A stretch of DNA of 64,000 bases from Tridacna crocea (taxonomy: Eukaryota > Mollusca > Bivalvia > Cardiida > Cardiidae): NCBI GenBank assembly GCA_943736015.1, contig OX031059.1, positions 41,799,159 through 41,863,158 on the forward strand, written 5' to 3'. Positions 1-10,195 of this stretch are shown one piece after another; position 1 is the stretch's first letter, and the number at the start of each line of letters is the position of its first letter. The translations under genes and the position numbers were made by a program. The notes beneath the pieces are model-generated. The model was not told where the DNA came from. It saw only the letters and a list, made by a program, of their open reading frames with translations, and did not search any database.

Positions 1-70
1 TATGGGTTCAAAATCAGATTGTACATACTGTGCAGCCTGATCATAATGTATGGCGTCCGCAAACCCATCA
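1..70 (+). repeat. Family B hairpin fragment
   Basis: Degenerate form of the family B core: CAGATTGTAC and GTGCAGCCTGATC arms followed by ATGGCGTCCGCAAA. The full element is described at 26328-26539. Confidence 0.5.
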
Positions 71-315
71 AGTTTCACTCTATATCCATCCAAAACCAAA
101 GCTTCATTTTTGAGTAACTCTTACCTTGTTTACTTAAGACTTAACCCTATTTCCACTTTTTCCACTGTGTTCTCTACTCCGTAAAAAATAACATAAAGAG
201 AAATTGCACTAATTGAACTGTTTCTTCATCTGTTACACTGTTTCCGAATTTCTACCATATTTTTAAATTTCTAACAGCTTGACGAAAAAAGAAAATCGTC
301 TGTGTAATACATAAA

Positions 316-566
316 AATGACCATCCCTACAAAATGACCCATCGGTCATTTTTCTACGTAGAGGAATGACCCTGGTCATTATTCTACCCTACCCTACCCT
401 ACCAGGGTCATTATTATACTTAGAGGAATGACCCCATGGGTCATTTCTCTACGTAGAGGAATGACCCGGGTCATTCCTCTACGTAGTGAAATGTGTTCTG
501 AAGTCGTTTCTCTACGTAGAATAATGACCCTGGTAGGGTAGGGTCATTTCTCTGCATTACACCGTT
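316..566. repeat. GGTCATT / CTACGTAG cruciform tract, copy 1
   Basis: Repeated dyads of GAGGAATGACCC and GGGTCATTCCTC separated by the palindrome CTACGTAG, with an expansion of CCCTA (399-413). Nearly every segment can pair with its neighbour. A second diverged copy is at 38821-39022. Both end in TTTCT(C/T)TGCATTACA, which suggests a bounded dispersed element. Confidence 0.75.
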
Positions 567-1036
567 TTTTTTTCTTCTCTTTTTCAAATGTGAAATCATG
601 CTTGTGAATAACGTAATGTTTTAGAACCATATGCCCCATTATATCAGTGACATGATCTTCGGTATGTACTATAGTTTGGATGAATATAAAGTTTTGATAT
701 ATGGTGTTTGGTTAGGGTGTCATAAATAAATAAATATATAAATATATAAATAAAACAATAAGAAATTAAAAAAAAAAAAAAAACAATCAAGTAAACAAAC
801 ACACACACCCACACACATACAAAACAATTTTTATATTTGTCTTATTTTGATGGCTTACTTACCAGAACGGTTGTTGCAACACTTGGGTCGACTTGAGTAA
901 CAGTGGCCTCTAGTGAATGAGTTGTTATTCCATTTACAGCTGCCTGAAAAATGAGTTAAACTCTCAAAGCGCTGATATTATGACAGGAGCCTTTCATTTA
1001 ACAAAACAGTCAAAATATTCCAGTGTTGTTTCGGTC

Positions 1037-1037
<1 letters not shown>
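567..1037. other. AT-rich DNA, low complexity
   Basis: Contains AAATA-type runs (725-760), a poly-A run (766-783) and a short CA-rich run (798-820). No gene is seen. Confidence 0.6.

Positions 1038-1080
<43 letters not shown>
1038..1080. repeat. (GA)n microsatellite
   Basis: About twenty uninterrupted GA units. It makes a false open frame on both strands (RERERE / SLSLSL). Confidence 0.95.
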
Positions 1081-1082
<2 letters not shown>

Positions 1083-2222
1083 GGGAGAGAGATCTGAATG
1101 GAAATCAAATGAATCAGACGAACAAACAATCAAGTAGCAAAGAAATACCATGAGATTGAAATAATGATGGCATACCTTATAAACAGTTTTTGTGTTTCTG
1201 ACCATCGTCAATCGTCCAGATTTCAAGAGCAACGAATGTGAGACTTGACTTTAATTCGTCCACGAGGGATGCAGTCAGTTGTAGAAACTTTAAGTTTCGC
1301 GTCATTTTATCGTTACTGTTGGAGATAAACAATGATAGGTCCGCGAACAATTTTCGCTCGAATCATAAAAAGTAGCATTCGCTCAAAATACAGGAAGGCC
1401 CCTGCCCTACAATTGCTACAATTCTTTTCTATTGTGTTGTATTTTAAAGCTACACGGTGTGGAACAGTAAGGGAGTAGTTGAGGCGGAAAATAAAATAAT
1501 GTGAAGTAACTATTTTAGTGTACGCATTACTGTTACTAAAATGGTTAAGATCCAATGCCACACAAGACATTCATGATGAAGAGATCATGCAATCTTTGGT
1601 GTGGGGTGAGACACAGGGGTCTTTCTATTTTCATTGCTGAATATAATATGGTCATACCTTTCACAAAGATTGTACTTTTCTGTTTAAAATTGGGTACTTA
1701 ATGCATGTGCATACAGTGTTTAACGCTTCAGTTACAATTATGAATTTTCAGTCGCTTTCTTTTGCACATTTTCCTTACCTCTGCTGGTTACATACTAGTT
1801 AAGTAAATACCACATCAAGATAATGTAGATACATATTACATGTGATAATAATTACTTTTGATCCATCTTTTTATTACCAGTACAAGAGGCCGCTTTCAGG
1901 ACTTTCAGTCCTTTGATTTTTTCTTCGGGTGGAAAATCTGAAAAATTTCCCAAACATTTCATTTAAAACCTTTAGATCAGCGATGAGTGATCGAAAATCA
2001 TTCATTATTCGATAGACTATTTTAACAAACTTTGTCACAGTGTTGTAAAAGGTAGTCTGCTGCAAGAGGAGTAATTTTCAGGTCGACTGCAGGAAGTCAT
2101 GTGAGCTAACTTTTGCAGCGCCAATTACATATGAGCCATTCCCTGGCAAAAGAGAATTTAATGCGGTCACGTGATACATTAACCGAATATGTCATCGCAT
2201 CCCTAACTCAATACTAAACGTC
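1081..2222. other. No feature seen
   Basis: Ordinary AT-rich intergenic sequence. Short frames here have no protein-like pattern or splice context. Confidence 0.5.
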
Positions 2223-2432
2223 AATATTTTAGGCTTGTCGAAATAGAAAGCATTTGCAGATAACAAAATAAAAGTGACTGAAATTTTGAAATTTGTAATG
2301 TGAAGGGTAGAAAACATTGTGGGAAAAGGAGAAAATGCTGGTTACCAGCATTTTCTCCTTTTCCCACAATGTTTTCTAAAGGCTCCTTTCTCAGAGTCGT
2401 CAAAAGTAGGGATTGTTCGGTAATAGGTTAAA
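2223..2432 (-). repeat. Family A hairpin element
   Basis: Reverse-oriented copy. The central hairpin is complete around ATGCTGGTTACCAGCAT at 2335-2351. The right end is GGTAATAGGTTAA. The left end is worn. Confidence 0.85.
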
Positions 2433-2504
2433 ACCCATTTTGTCTAACAATAGAATCCTGAATCCTGAAGTAGATTAGTCCTTGAACGAGCACAAAAATA
2501 CCAA

Positions 2505-2600
2505 ATAGCAAAAGATTTCGACCCATGCCAGCCTGCGCGGACTGCGGACTGCGCAGGCTGGCATGGGTGGATACTTTTTGCAAATGAATGATGTCCCTTT
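2505..2600. repeat. CG-rich hairpin related to family C
   Basis: CCCATGCCAGCCTGCGC pairs with GCGCAGGCTGGCATGGG across a short duplicated loop. A TTTTTGCAAATG tail follows, as in the fragment at 57570-57660. Confidence 0.6.
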
Positions 2601-3059
2601 TTCACAAAATATGTCTCATATAAATTATGATTTCTATGAACTCTATAATCTCCACTCCACTGAAACTCCAAAAAACAGGCTCGACTAATTAAAGTGGTAC
2701 CATATTAATCGAAAACAGCAATTTACGCTATAATATTATCCTAAAAAAGTTGCTATGACTGAAAATGAGTATATTGTACTACTTTGACCGAGCAACTTTT
2801 TTTCCCCCATTTTTTCCTTCTAAGAATTATAAATCTTACGCCACTCTATTCTCATTACAAAAGGATATAATGATAACCTCCCTTTTCTCAATAATAAAAA
2901 AAAAATCAACAAATGATTTCAAGATGGGCATCAAATGAATTTCTGGTCGGTTAAAAATATGCAAAACTATTATATCAGTATAAATCCTTACTCATCAACT
3001 AATAAGAAATTTCATTCCATGTTGCGCTAGAAGCGTTAGGATGGTAATACCTTAGACTG
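2601..3059. other. No feature seen
   Basis: AT-rich intergenic sequence without recognisable repeats or genes. Confidence 0.5.
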
Positions 3060-3120
3060 GCGGTATAAACTGTACCTTTTATTCAATCTGATCTTAACCT
3101 ATGGCGTCCGCAAAAGCGCA
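3060..3120 (+). repeat. Family B fragment
   Basis: CAATCTGATCTTAACCTATGGCGTCCGCAAAAG is recognisable as the right half of family B. The left arm is degraded. Confidence 0.45.
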
Positions 3121-3146
3121 TGTTTTCCTCAATGCTACCAAAAGGT

Positions 3147-3372
3147 TTAACTCTTTACCACACAATCCCGACTTTTAAAGACCCTGAAAAAGAAAGCTTT
3201 TGAAAACATTGTGGGAAAAGGAGAAAATGCTGGTAACCAGCATTTTCTCCTTTTCCCACAATGTTTTCTACCTTTTCCAAATGGAATTTTAACTTTTGAT
3301 TCACATTTATTTTGTCATCTGCAAATTTCAATTTGGACCTGTCCGTAATTTTGTCATTTGGTAAAGGTTTAA
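3147..3372 (+). repeat. Family A hairpin element, complete
   Basis: Ends TTAACTCTTTACCACACAAT and TTTGGTAAAGGTTTAA. The central hairpin arms are perfect for about 33 bases around GCTGGTAACCAGC. Confidence 0.9.
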
Positions 3373-3400
3373 ACATGCTTTTGCTACTCACCATAGAAAT

Positions 3401-3624
3401 CTCTTTACCTAACAATCCCTGGTTTTTCACGGACTTGTGGCTTTTGAAAACATTGTGGGAAAAAGAGAAAATTATGGTAACCAGAATTTTTTTTATTTCT
3501 TTTTCCCACATTGTTTTCTTCTCTGCTAAAGATCAATAGTTAATCTGTACCAATTCTTAATTTGTAGTCTGTGGACTCTGTCAGATTGGAAGAGTCTAAA
3601 ATTTGTCGTTTTGGAAAGGGTAAA
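3401..3624 (+). repeat. Family A element, diverged
   Basis: Starts CTCTTTACCTAACAATCCCTGG. The hairpin core is mutated (TTATGGTAACCAGAA) and the right end is GTCGTTTTGGAAAGGGTAAA. Confidence 0.75.
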
Positions 3625-3750
3625 GGGAACTAGTGGCCCTTTACATGAATAATTGTCAAGTTGACGAAAGATCTCGGGAAAATTTTAATACCCGGTACAA
3701 CAAAGGCAGATCCTCATTCAGAAGTCGATATTTTTTCGTGATCTTTTCAT

Positions 3751-3830
3751 ACCATTCTTGAAAACACTGTAGCAGAAGGTGAAATTAATCGTAATGAGTA
3801 CTTTCTCCTTTCGCCACAACGTTTTTTTTT
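3751..3830 (+). repeat. Family A fragment, hairpin only
   Basis: TTGAAAACACTGTAGCAGAAGG and a worn partner arm CCTTTCGCCACAACG remain. The ends are not recognisable. Confidence 0.5.
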
Positions 3831-3964
3831 AACATTAATTCATTTGAAGAGTCGTTGGAAATGCAGATGCTTTATACATAACAATGATGTTTTCACGGGT
3901 CGTGCACTTCAGTGCTGTTCCAAGAGGGAAAGGGATACGTATCTCATCGAATCTGTGATGGTTG

Positions 3965-4202
3965 GCTTGCAGCACAAGAAAAAGAACATTGGGACATTTG
4001 CGTACAGTGTCGTCTCGGATCAGCCTGCGCGGACAGCGCAGGCTGATCCGTCACGACACTTTCCGATCGTGCGTGAGTTTCTATTTCATGTAAGTGTACT
4101 GTCGGAAAAAAGTCTAATGTTGACGTAAAGTACCGCCTCTGATCCGGGACATCACTATACGCAAATGACCAAGAGCCCCTTTTCGCATGTTGCAGACTAT
4201 AT
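3965..4202 (+). repeat. Family C element
   Basis: Worn TIR at the left; CCCTTTTCGCATGTTGCAG at the right. The central CG-rich hairpin is CGGATCAGCCTGCGC pairing with GCGCAGGCTGATCCG. The element is described at 6068-6335. Confidence 0.75.
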
Positions 4203-4413
4203 GACAGAGGTAAAGAAGCATCCTGAAGGGAAGGAACCGGGATCCTGAACGGAGGTCCATTGTGTCCATTGTTTGGGGGTCTCGAACAATGTGCGTTCGT
4301 GTTTATGTCCGCCTTACATGCGAACTTTTGTTCTGTAGTGAGCCGGATTTTCTTCTTTTGTTCAAAATAGGTTTCTAAACTTGAAATACGGAAAGACAGA
4401 ACCGAACGAGTTT

Positions 4414-4623
4414 TAGCCCTTTAACACACAATGCCGACTTTTGGTGCTCTTGGAAAAGAAGCCTTTTGAAAACATTGTAGAAAAAGGAGAAAATTTTGTC
4501 CTTTTCCCGCAATGTTTTCTGCTCGTAAAAGAAAAATTACGCTATTAGAGCCACACTAAAATTGTCGTCTGCAAATACTTTCAATTTAGACAAAGCTAAA
4601 ATTTTATCGTCAGGTAGATTTAA
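4414..4623 (+). repeat. Family A element, one arm shortened
   Basis: Recognisable from CACACAATGCCGACTTTTGG to ATCGTCAGGTAGATTTAA. The hairpin core GCTGGTAACCAGC is deleted. Confidence 0.8.
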
Positions 4624-4625
4624 AC

Positions 4626-4822
4626 GAAATTTTGGAAGAAAGCTTTTGAAATAGTTTTAGAGAAAAAGGGGGAAATTATTGGTTACCAACATTTTACCTT
4701 TTTCCACAATGTTTGCCATCCTTTAAAAAATTAATCCTATGATTTAAGCTGCATTTAATTTGTCGTCTGCAACTAGTTCAAATTTGGCCAAGTCTACGTT
4801 TTTGTACCTTGGTAAAGATAAA
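4626..4822 (+). repeat. Family A element, diverged
   Basis: GAAGAAAGCTTTTGAAATAG, a worn hairpin around GGTTACC, then GTCGTCTGCAA and CCTTGGTAAAGATAAA. It follows the previous copy directly, head to tail. Confidence 0.7.
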
Positions 4823-5009
4823 CTCTTTACACCTTATTAAATAGTTCTCGCAAGGCGTCCAAGAGATAAAGGCAACTTTAAAATTACAAAATATAGTTTG
4901 GAGTTTTCTGAATTAAAATGTCAATTTTATTATTTTATTTTGACTGACTGACAATAGCAGACTACTGATACACCAAATAGACCAGCAGTAAGCCTACAGT
5001 AATCTTGGA

Positions 5010-5207
5010 TCCGTATTCACCAATCATTCTTAAAAACATTCCTCGTGTTCTTCTTCAAGATTTTCTAACTGTGAAAGTAACAGAGCTTCTGATTGGCTAA
5101 ACCAAATGGTTTAGCCAATCAGAAGTTCTGTTACTTTCACACTGACAAAATTCTGAAAAATAAGACTAAGAATCTTAAGAATGGTTGGTGAATATATACG
5201 GACCCAC
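5010..5207. repeat. Family D foldback element
   Basis: Ends TCCGTATTCACCAATCATTC and GAATGGTTGGTGAATATATACGGA are inverted. The centre is a strong palindrome, CTTCTGATTGGCTAAACC paired with GGTTTAGCCAATCAGAAG. Related, more worn copies lie at 10008-10195 and 11000-11202. Confidence 0.8.
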
Positions 5208-5811
5208 AGGCTGACTGATTTTTCCGTCTTTGAAATAAGGGTATAAATCTTTGAACACCATACGATTGAGGTTTACTTTCTATGTCGACAGAAAAAAATT
5301 GTTGCCTGATACCACCCGTTTTTTTTCCCAGCTTAACACCGTGCGTAAAAAGCTATTGTACTGTAATGACGCTGCTTAGATTTGGTACAATGTCAGCTTT
5401 TTGTCCTTTTTAAGTTATGCGTCGTGTTTGGTAATGTTTCAGATAGTATTTATCTTATTCATATGTGTTTCTGTGTGCATTTTTGTCTCCATCTTTCGGC
5501 TTATATATCTGCCTTCTCTCATTTTGCCTCTCTCCTTAAAGTGCTTGCAAAATTTACATGCCTCCAAATAGTAGTTGCAATTGTGCAAAAAAAGGAGCTC
5601 GAAAAATAGCTTAGAGAGAGACAGATATAGAATGAGAGAGAATACGCGTCCGAGTTTTACGTCCTTTCGACTCTCTTGAAGTTCTTACTTATTTTGAAGC
5701 ACAAGACTCTATTTCAGACTCGAATCCAACACAGTTGCAGACAAGAAATTTAATGTGTTTCAAACAAAAAGATGAGTTGCTGGTTACCAGGATTTTCATT
5801 TTTTCCCCTAT
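5208..5811. other. No feature seen
   Basis: Contains a short GAGAGAGA-rich patch near 5610-5640. No gene is recognised. Confidence 0.45.
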
Positions 5812-6052
5812 TGTTTCAAAAGACTTCCTCCTTCTGGTCAGTAAAGAAACATCCGAACGCAGTATCGATTTGTGTAGATTTACATTGACACAAGTACCGC
5901 CATCATATAAATTATAGTTATCATTATCCCACTCTGTTTCAAAAGACTTCCTCCTACTGGTCAGTAAAGAAACATCCGAACGCAGTATCGATTTGTGTAG
6001 ATTTACATTGACACAAGTACCGCAATCATATAAATTATAGTTATCATTACGA
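5812..6052. repeat. Tandem duplication, two units of about 124 bp
   Basis: Unit 1 begins TGTTTCAAAAGACTTCCTCC at 5812 and unit 2 begins with the same words at 5936. The copies differ at only a few positions, so the event is recent. It explains the repeated peptide seen in frame here. Confidence 0.92.
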
Positions 6053-6067
6053 TTATGGTGTAAACTT

Positions 6068-6335
6068 AATATGGAGTGCAACACGCGAAAAGGTGCATTC
6101 GGACATTTAAAGTGTCGTCCCGGATTAGCCTGCGCAATCCGCGCAGGCTAATCCGAGACGGCACTTTACGACTACATTAGATTTTGTGCTACAGTAGACT
6201 TGCGTAAAACAGAAAGTCACATAAAATTGGAAAGTGTCGTTTCGGATTAGCCTGTTCGGACTGCAGACGCTGATCAGAGACGACACTTTACGCAAATGTC
6301 CGAATGACCCTTTTCGCGTGTTGCACTCCAATTAT
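6068..6335. repeat. Family C element, near complete
   Basis: TIRs are TGGAGTGCAACACGCGAAAA and its complement TTTTCGCGTGTTGCACTCCA. The inside holds two CG-rich hairpin blocks of the same design: a strong one at 6111-6170 (CGGATTAGCCTGCGC with GCGCAGGCTAATCCG) and a worn one at 6230-6290. The element is about 268 bp. It has no coding capacity and is probably a MITE. Confidence 0.85.
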
Positions 6336-7454
6336 GATATTCAATCTAGTTTGAATATAAGAAGGACAAGGAATCTTTAAGTTCGAGTTATCAGTTTATT
6401 CTGATTATCGAAGAACCAATAACCGATTGAGGGATAATTTCTGCAGATGATTCATTTGAAACACGATCCTCATACGCACAAAGAGACATCGATTGTCCTT
6501 TTTTTTAAAATCACTGCATACAGTAGTGGTTTTTATTCCTCGCACAAGAAGCGTCAAAAACGATTTATCACAGAGTTGTAAGAAAGAAAATGTCATATTT
6601 GCTTTCTACCAGACACGAGCAATTTTTGTCGTTTTTTTTTTTCAGGAAGATCATAAAAACGCAGGATTAATGCACAAAAATGCAAGAAATCGAGCGAAAT
6701 CAATGCAACAGTCGGAGAAAGAAACAGACGCAGACAGATCGACGATTAGAGCGAATCAAAGACAATGATAAAACAAAGCTTACATTAGCTTCCATGATTG
6801 TACAAGTCGACTGCTCGGACAGTGCTTCTGTGCGAAGAAAACGGATGTTCTCCGGTTTATATTAACGGGAGATTTCCGGTGGTTCACACGTACTTGTGCA
6901 TCATTAGACAGAGAAACAAGCATGTATAATACAGGCAGCTACGTGTCTCAGTAGAAAAGGTATAGGAGTGGTAATCCAGAAGTTTCGGGTCCTATCCTGA
7001 CCAAAGCTCTTGTACTCTCGTTGGAGTGCCATTTGGAAAGACGCAGAACAGAGCCCTAGCCTGATACTTGAAAAAAGACGAACAATTGAGATGTTGCTGC
7101 GAGATGTCTGAAATATGTTATCTTATTTTGTGATTGAAATAATGTTGAAACAGTTTGGTAAGCACCATATGGAAAGAGACTTCAATCTTTGTTTGTACTT
7201 TTTTTGTGGGTGATGCCGTTTCACAGTATTTCAATAACATCACGGCTACCAGAGCACCTGTCCACCAGTTTCATGAGTTTCTGTGCCAACACAAACTATG
7301 TGAGCTCTATCAAGCCATTTGTATTTTTTTGCACTTAAAACGGTTTGTTTTTGAAACAACTCTCTTTTCCCCGTGAATCGAATCGTTGTAAAGCACTGAT
7401 GAGTATCACGAGATATATATTTCTATGCAAGCATAAAAAATCTGGGAGGTTTAA
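6336..7454. other. No feature seen
   Basis: AT-rich intergenic DNA. The frames around 6493-6865 overlap on several strands and lack codon bias. Confidence 0.45.
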
Positions 7455-7660
7455 TTAACCCTTTACCACACAATGGCGCCTTTTAACAACCCTTAAGATG
7501 ATACCTTTTGAAAACATTGTGGGAAAAGGAGAAAATGCTGATAACCAGCATTCTTCTCCCTCTCCCACAAAGTTTTCTACCCTATCAAAGAAAAGTTGCG
7601 TCATTTGAGCCGCTGTCAATTCGGATAGATTTAAAATTTTGCCGTGTGGTAACGGTTTAA
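7455..7660 (+). repeat. Family A element, complete
   Basis: Starts TTAACCCTTTACCACACAAT and ends GTGTGGTAACGGTTTAA. It shares its terminal TTAA region with the next copy. Confidence 0.88.
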
Positions 7661-7840
7661 TCCTTTCCAAAACAATTCCTGGTTTTTACGACCCTGGAAA
7701 AGAATGCTTTTAAAACATTTTTCACAATGTTTTTTACCCTCTCAGAACAGTTTTCAATTTTTGGGTCATGTTTATTTTGTCGTCTCCAAATGCGTTCAAT
7801 TTGGATCGGTCTAGGGTTTTGTCGTTCGGTAAATATTTAA
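7657..7840 (+). repeat. Family A element, hairpin arm lost
   Basis: Head-to-tail with the previous copy. It keeps TTTCCAAAACAATTCCTGG and GTCGTTCGGTAAATATTTAA but only one hairpin arm. Confidence 0.8.
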
Positions 7841-8647
7841 AAATACATTTATATCCGCTTTCAGGTAGTTTTTAACCAGATTTTGAACCATTCTATCCTC
7901 ATTTTTTGAAACTATAATGATTCTGATATCTTCATTCCAGATGTTGCTCATAATGGCTTCAAAATTACACAGATTACCACGCATAGAAAGTAGGCCTATA
8001 TTTAATATTTCGAAGGCCTTCAAAGTTATCGCTGTTGTCGTTTCCGGTTTTAAATAAGGACAAATCCCTTAAAATTTTCCACGCCTATAGTGATAACTAT
8101 AATGATTCTGATATCTTCATTCCAGATGTTGTTCATAATGGCTGCAAGATTACACAGATCACCACGCATAGAAAGTACGTGTAGACCTAAATGTAATATT
8201 TTGGAGGCCTTCAAAATTATCGCTGCTGTCGTTTTCGGTTTTAAATGAGGACAAATCCCTTATTATTTTCCACGCCTATAGTAATAACTACAATGATTCT
8301 GATATCTTCAAGCCAGATGTTGCTCCTAATGGCTGCAAGATCATACAGGTCACCACGCATAAAAAGTACGTGTATAAATTATGTAATATTTTGGAGGCCT
8401 TCAAAGTTATTGCTTCTGTCGTTTTCGGTTTTAAATGAGGACAAATCCATTATTTTTTATTATTTCATGTGGCTATTTCTAGAAGTGTAATGGGTAAAGA
8501 AATGTCGTAATTTAAGCTGAATGCGAATTATTTCCCCATCACAATGAATATTTTCCTCCTGCCGAAAATCTCGTTATCCGGTTAATTGACTTGAGACCAC
8601 TAGTTTTAAAAGTGGCATTCGTTGACAAAATAATCAGAGGAAATATA

Positions 8648-8813
8648 ATATATAATTTATTTCATCAGTTTGTGGTTAATATGGGGAAATATTTGCCTTA
8701 AAAGGGAAAGGTCCGCGAAAATAACTCGTGCTTTACAGCACTCGTTATTTTCGCATACCTTTCCCTTTTTCGGCTAATATTTCCCCATATTAACCACAAG
8801 CTGATGAAATAAA
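8648..8813. repeat. Long palindrome, arms about 75 bp
   Basis: TTTCATCAGTTTGTGGTTAA at the left pairs with TTAACCACAAGCTGATGAAA at the right, and pairing continues through ATGGGGAAATAT and AAGGGAAAGG to a small loop near 8735. It interrupts the 190-bp tandem array, so it arrived after the array formed. Confidence 0.9.
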
Positions 8814-8985
8814 CTCTAATTATTTTCCACGCCTATAGTAATAACAACAATGATTCTGATATCTTCATGCCAGATGTTGCTCCTAATGGCTGCAAGATCA
8901 CACAGATTACCACGCATAGAAAGTATACGTGTATATTCCATATTTTGGAGGCCTTTCAAAGTTATAGCTGCTGTCATTTCCGGTT

Positions 8986-9214
8986 TTAACACTTTACAAC
9001 ACCATGCTCGACTATTGACGACCTTGAGAAACAATACTTTTGAAAACATTGTGGGAAAAGGAGACAATGCTGGAAACCAGCATTTTCTCCTTTTCCACAA
9101 TATTTTCTACCTTATTAAAAACATTTTCAACAATTTTAACACTTTAAATTTTGGGTCTGCATATGCTTTCGATTCGGATAGGTCTAAATGTTTATCATGT
9201 GGTAAAGGGTTTAA
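8986..9214 (+). mobile_element. Family A element with visible TTAA target duplication
   Basis: It sits inside unit 4 of the 190-bp array. Sister units read CGGTTTTAAATGAGGACAAA. Here the same sequence is split at TTAA, giving TTAACACTTTACA on the left and GGTAAAGGGTTTAA on the right before TGAGGGCATA. One TTAA is present on each side, which shows a 4-bp TTAA target duplication. The hairpin core is GCTGGAAACCAGC. Confidence 0.92.
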
Positions 9215-9439
9215 TGAGGGCATATCCTTTATAACTTTCTATGCTTTACTCCATAAGAAATAGTAACTCTCCGTTTACAAAGCTGAGCCAGTCTACACAC
9301 TTTCGATTTTTAACAGCATTTTTATTCTCTACAGCTGAAAAGATCTATCTTTCCGACACGGGAGGATCGTTTTGCAACCGGTTACTCTGGCTATCTTATG
9401 CCATTAAGCATGGCGTTAACCTACTTTTTTGAACACAAT

Positions 9440-9662
9440 CCAGGGTCCTCCGTGGAATATTAGAGGCTCTGGCTTCGAACCTCAGTTGGAGCATAGGGGC
9501 TTCCATGAGAGTGTCTTTAGGGCAGCAAACCTCAGAGATAAGTACAAATGAAACCTAGGAAATCAATGAATCAGCAAGCTATCATTGTGATTTGACGGAA
9601 ATGATATTGAAATAATGTTAAAAGCGGCATAAAATGCCATTCAATCAATCGATCAATTGAAA
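9440..9662 (+). repeat. tRNA-type SINE, worn
   Basis: The head region has a B-box-like GGCTTCGAACC. The tail carries AATGTTAAAAGCGGCATAAA, a worn form of the mollusc SINE central domain, and ends in CAATCAATCGATCAA. Confidence 0.5.
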
Positions 9663-9664
9663 AT

Positions 9665-10007
9665 ATCTGAGCAAGGATTAACCATGCAGTAGTTCCATAA
9701 TCATTAGGGAAATTTTTGAAATTGACATAGTCCGGCTTTTAAACTGCCTAAAACGTTAATTTCTTCCCGTATCTTCCTTTCTTTTTTATTCTTTGTTCAC
9801 CGTTAGGTTTTTACTTGCTTGCCTCTATTGCATAGAAAGTTTGAAAAATAAAATCCGTGAGGTTCTTTGAACACTTTATTGGATTTTTTGTATATTATAT
9901 AACAATAATGAAAAGGAAAAAATAGAAAACATGTATACAACTATAAATACCAAAAAGCTACAATAACGATTATACGAAATATTTAAAAAGCATTTACGTA
10001 TAGGGGC
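9665..10007. other. No feature seen
   Basis: AT-rich intergenic sequence. Confidence 0.5.
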
Positions 10008-10195
10008 GCCCTTATTAGGAACGTTCCTAGTCTTATTCTACATCATTTTCTAAGGATATGAAAGTAACACAACTTCTGAATAGGGAATCATTTGATTAAG
10101 TGCCAATTAGAACTTGTATTACTTTCACATTTAGAAAATCTTGAAGAATAGACTTAAAACATTAAAAAATGGTCAGTGAATATGGATTCATTGTA
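10008..10195. repeat. Family D foldback element, worn
   Basis: Keeps TTCCTAGTCTTATTCTACAT, GAAAGTAACACAACTTCTGA and the complementary second half TTACTTTCACATTTAGAAAA to GTCAGTGAATATGGAT. The central palindrome is largely decayed. Confidence 0.6.

Larger units (their letters stand above)
7907..9232 (+). repeat. Tandem array, four units of about 190 bp, interrupted
   Basis: Units lie at about 7907-8070, 8071-8261, 8262-8451 and 8815-8989 plus 9215-9232. Each holds GATTCTGATATCTTCA, then CACCACGCATA(G/A)AAAGTA and a closing CGGTTTTAAAT(G/A)AGGACAAATCC. A long palindromic element (about 8493-8814) separates units 3 and 4. A family A element is inserted in unit 4 at TTAA. The function is unknown. 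Confidence 0.88.

Noticed and set aside
316-566. CRISPR array
   Set aside because: Repeats are inverted dyads of irregular length with no unique spacers, and the genome is eukaryotic.
917-1232. Open frames with RERERE on one strand and SLSLSL on the other
   Set aside because: They are translations of the (GA)n microsatellite at 1038-1080, with no splice or start support.
3155-3511. 118-codon frame with [15 protein letters not shown]-like peptide recurring in many places
   Set aside because: The recurring peptides ([14 protein letters not shown] and [21 protein letters not shown]) are translations of the family A hairpin, read from either strand.
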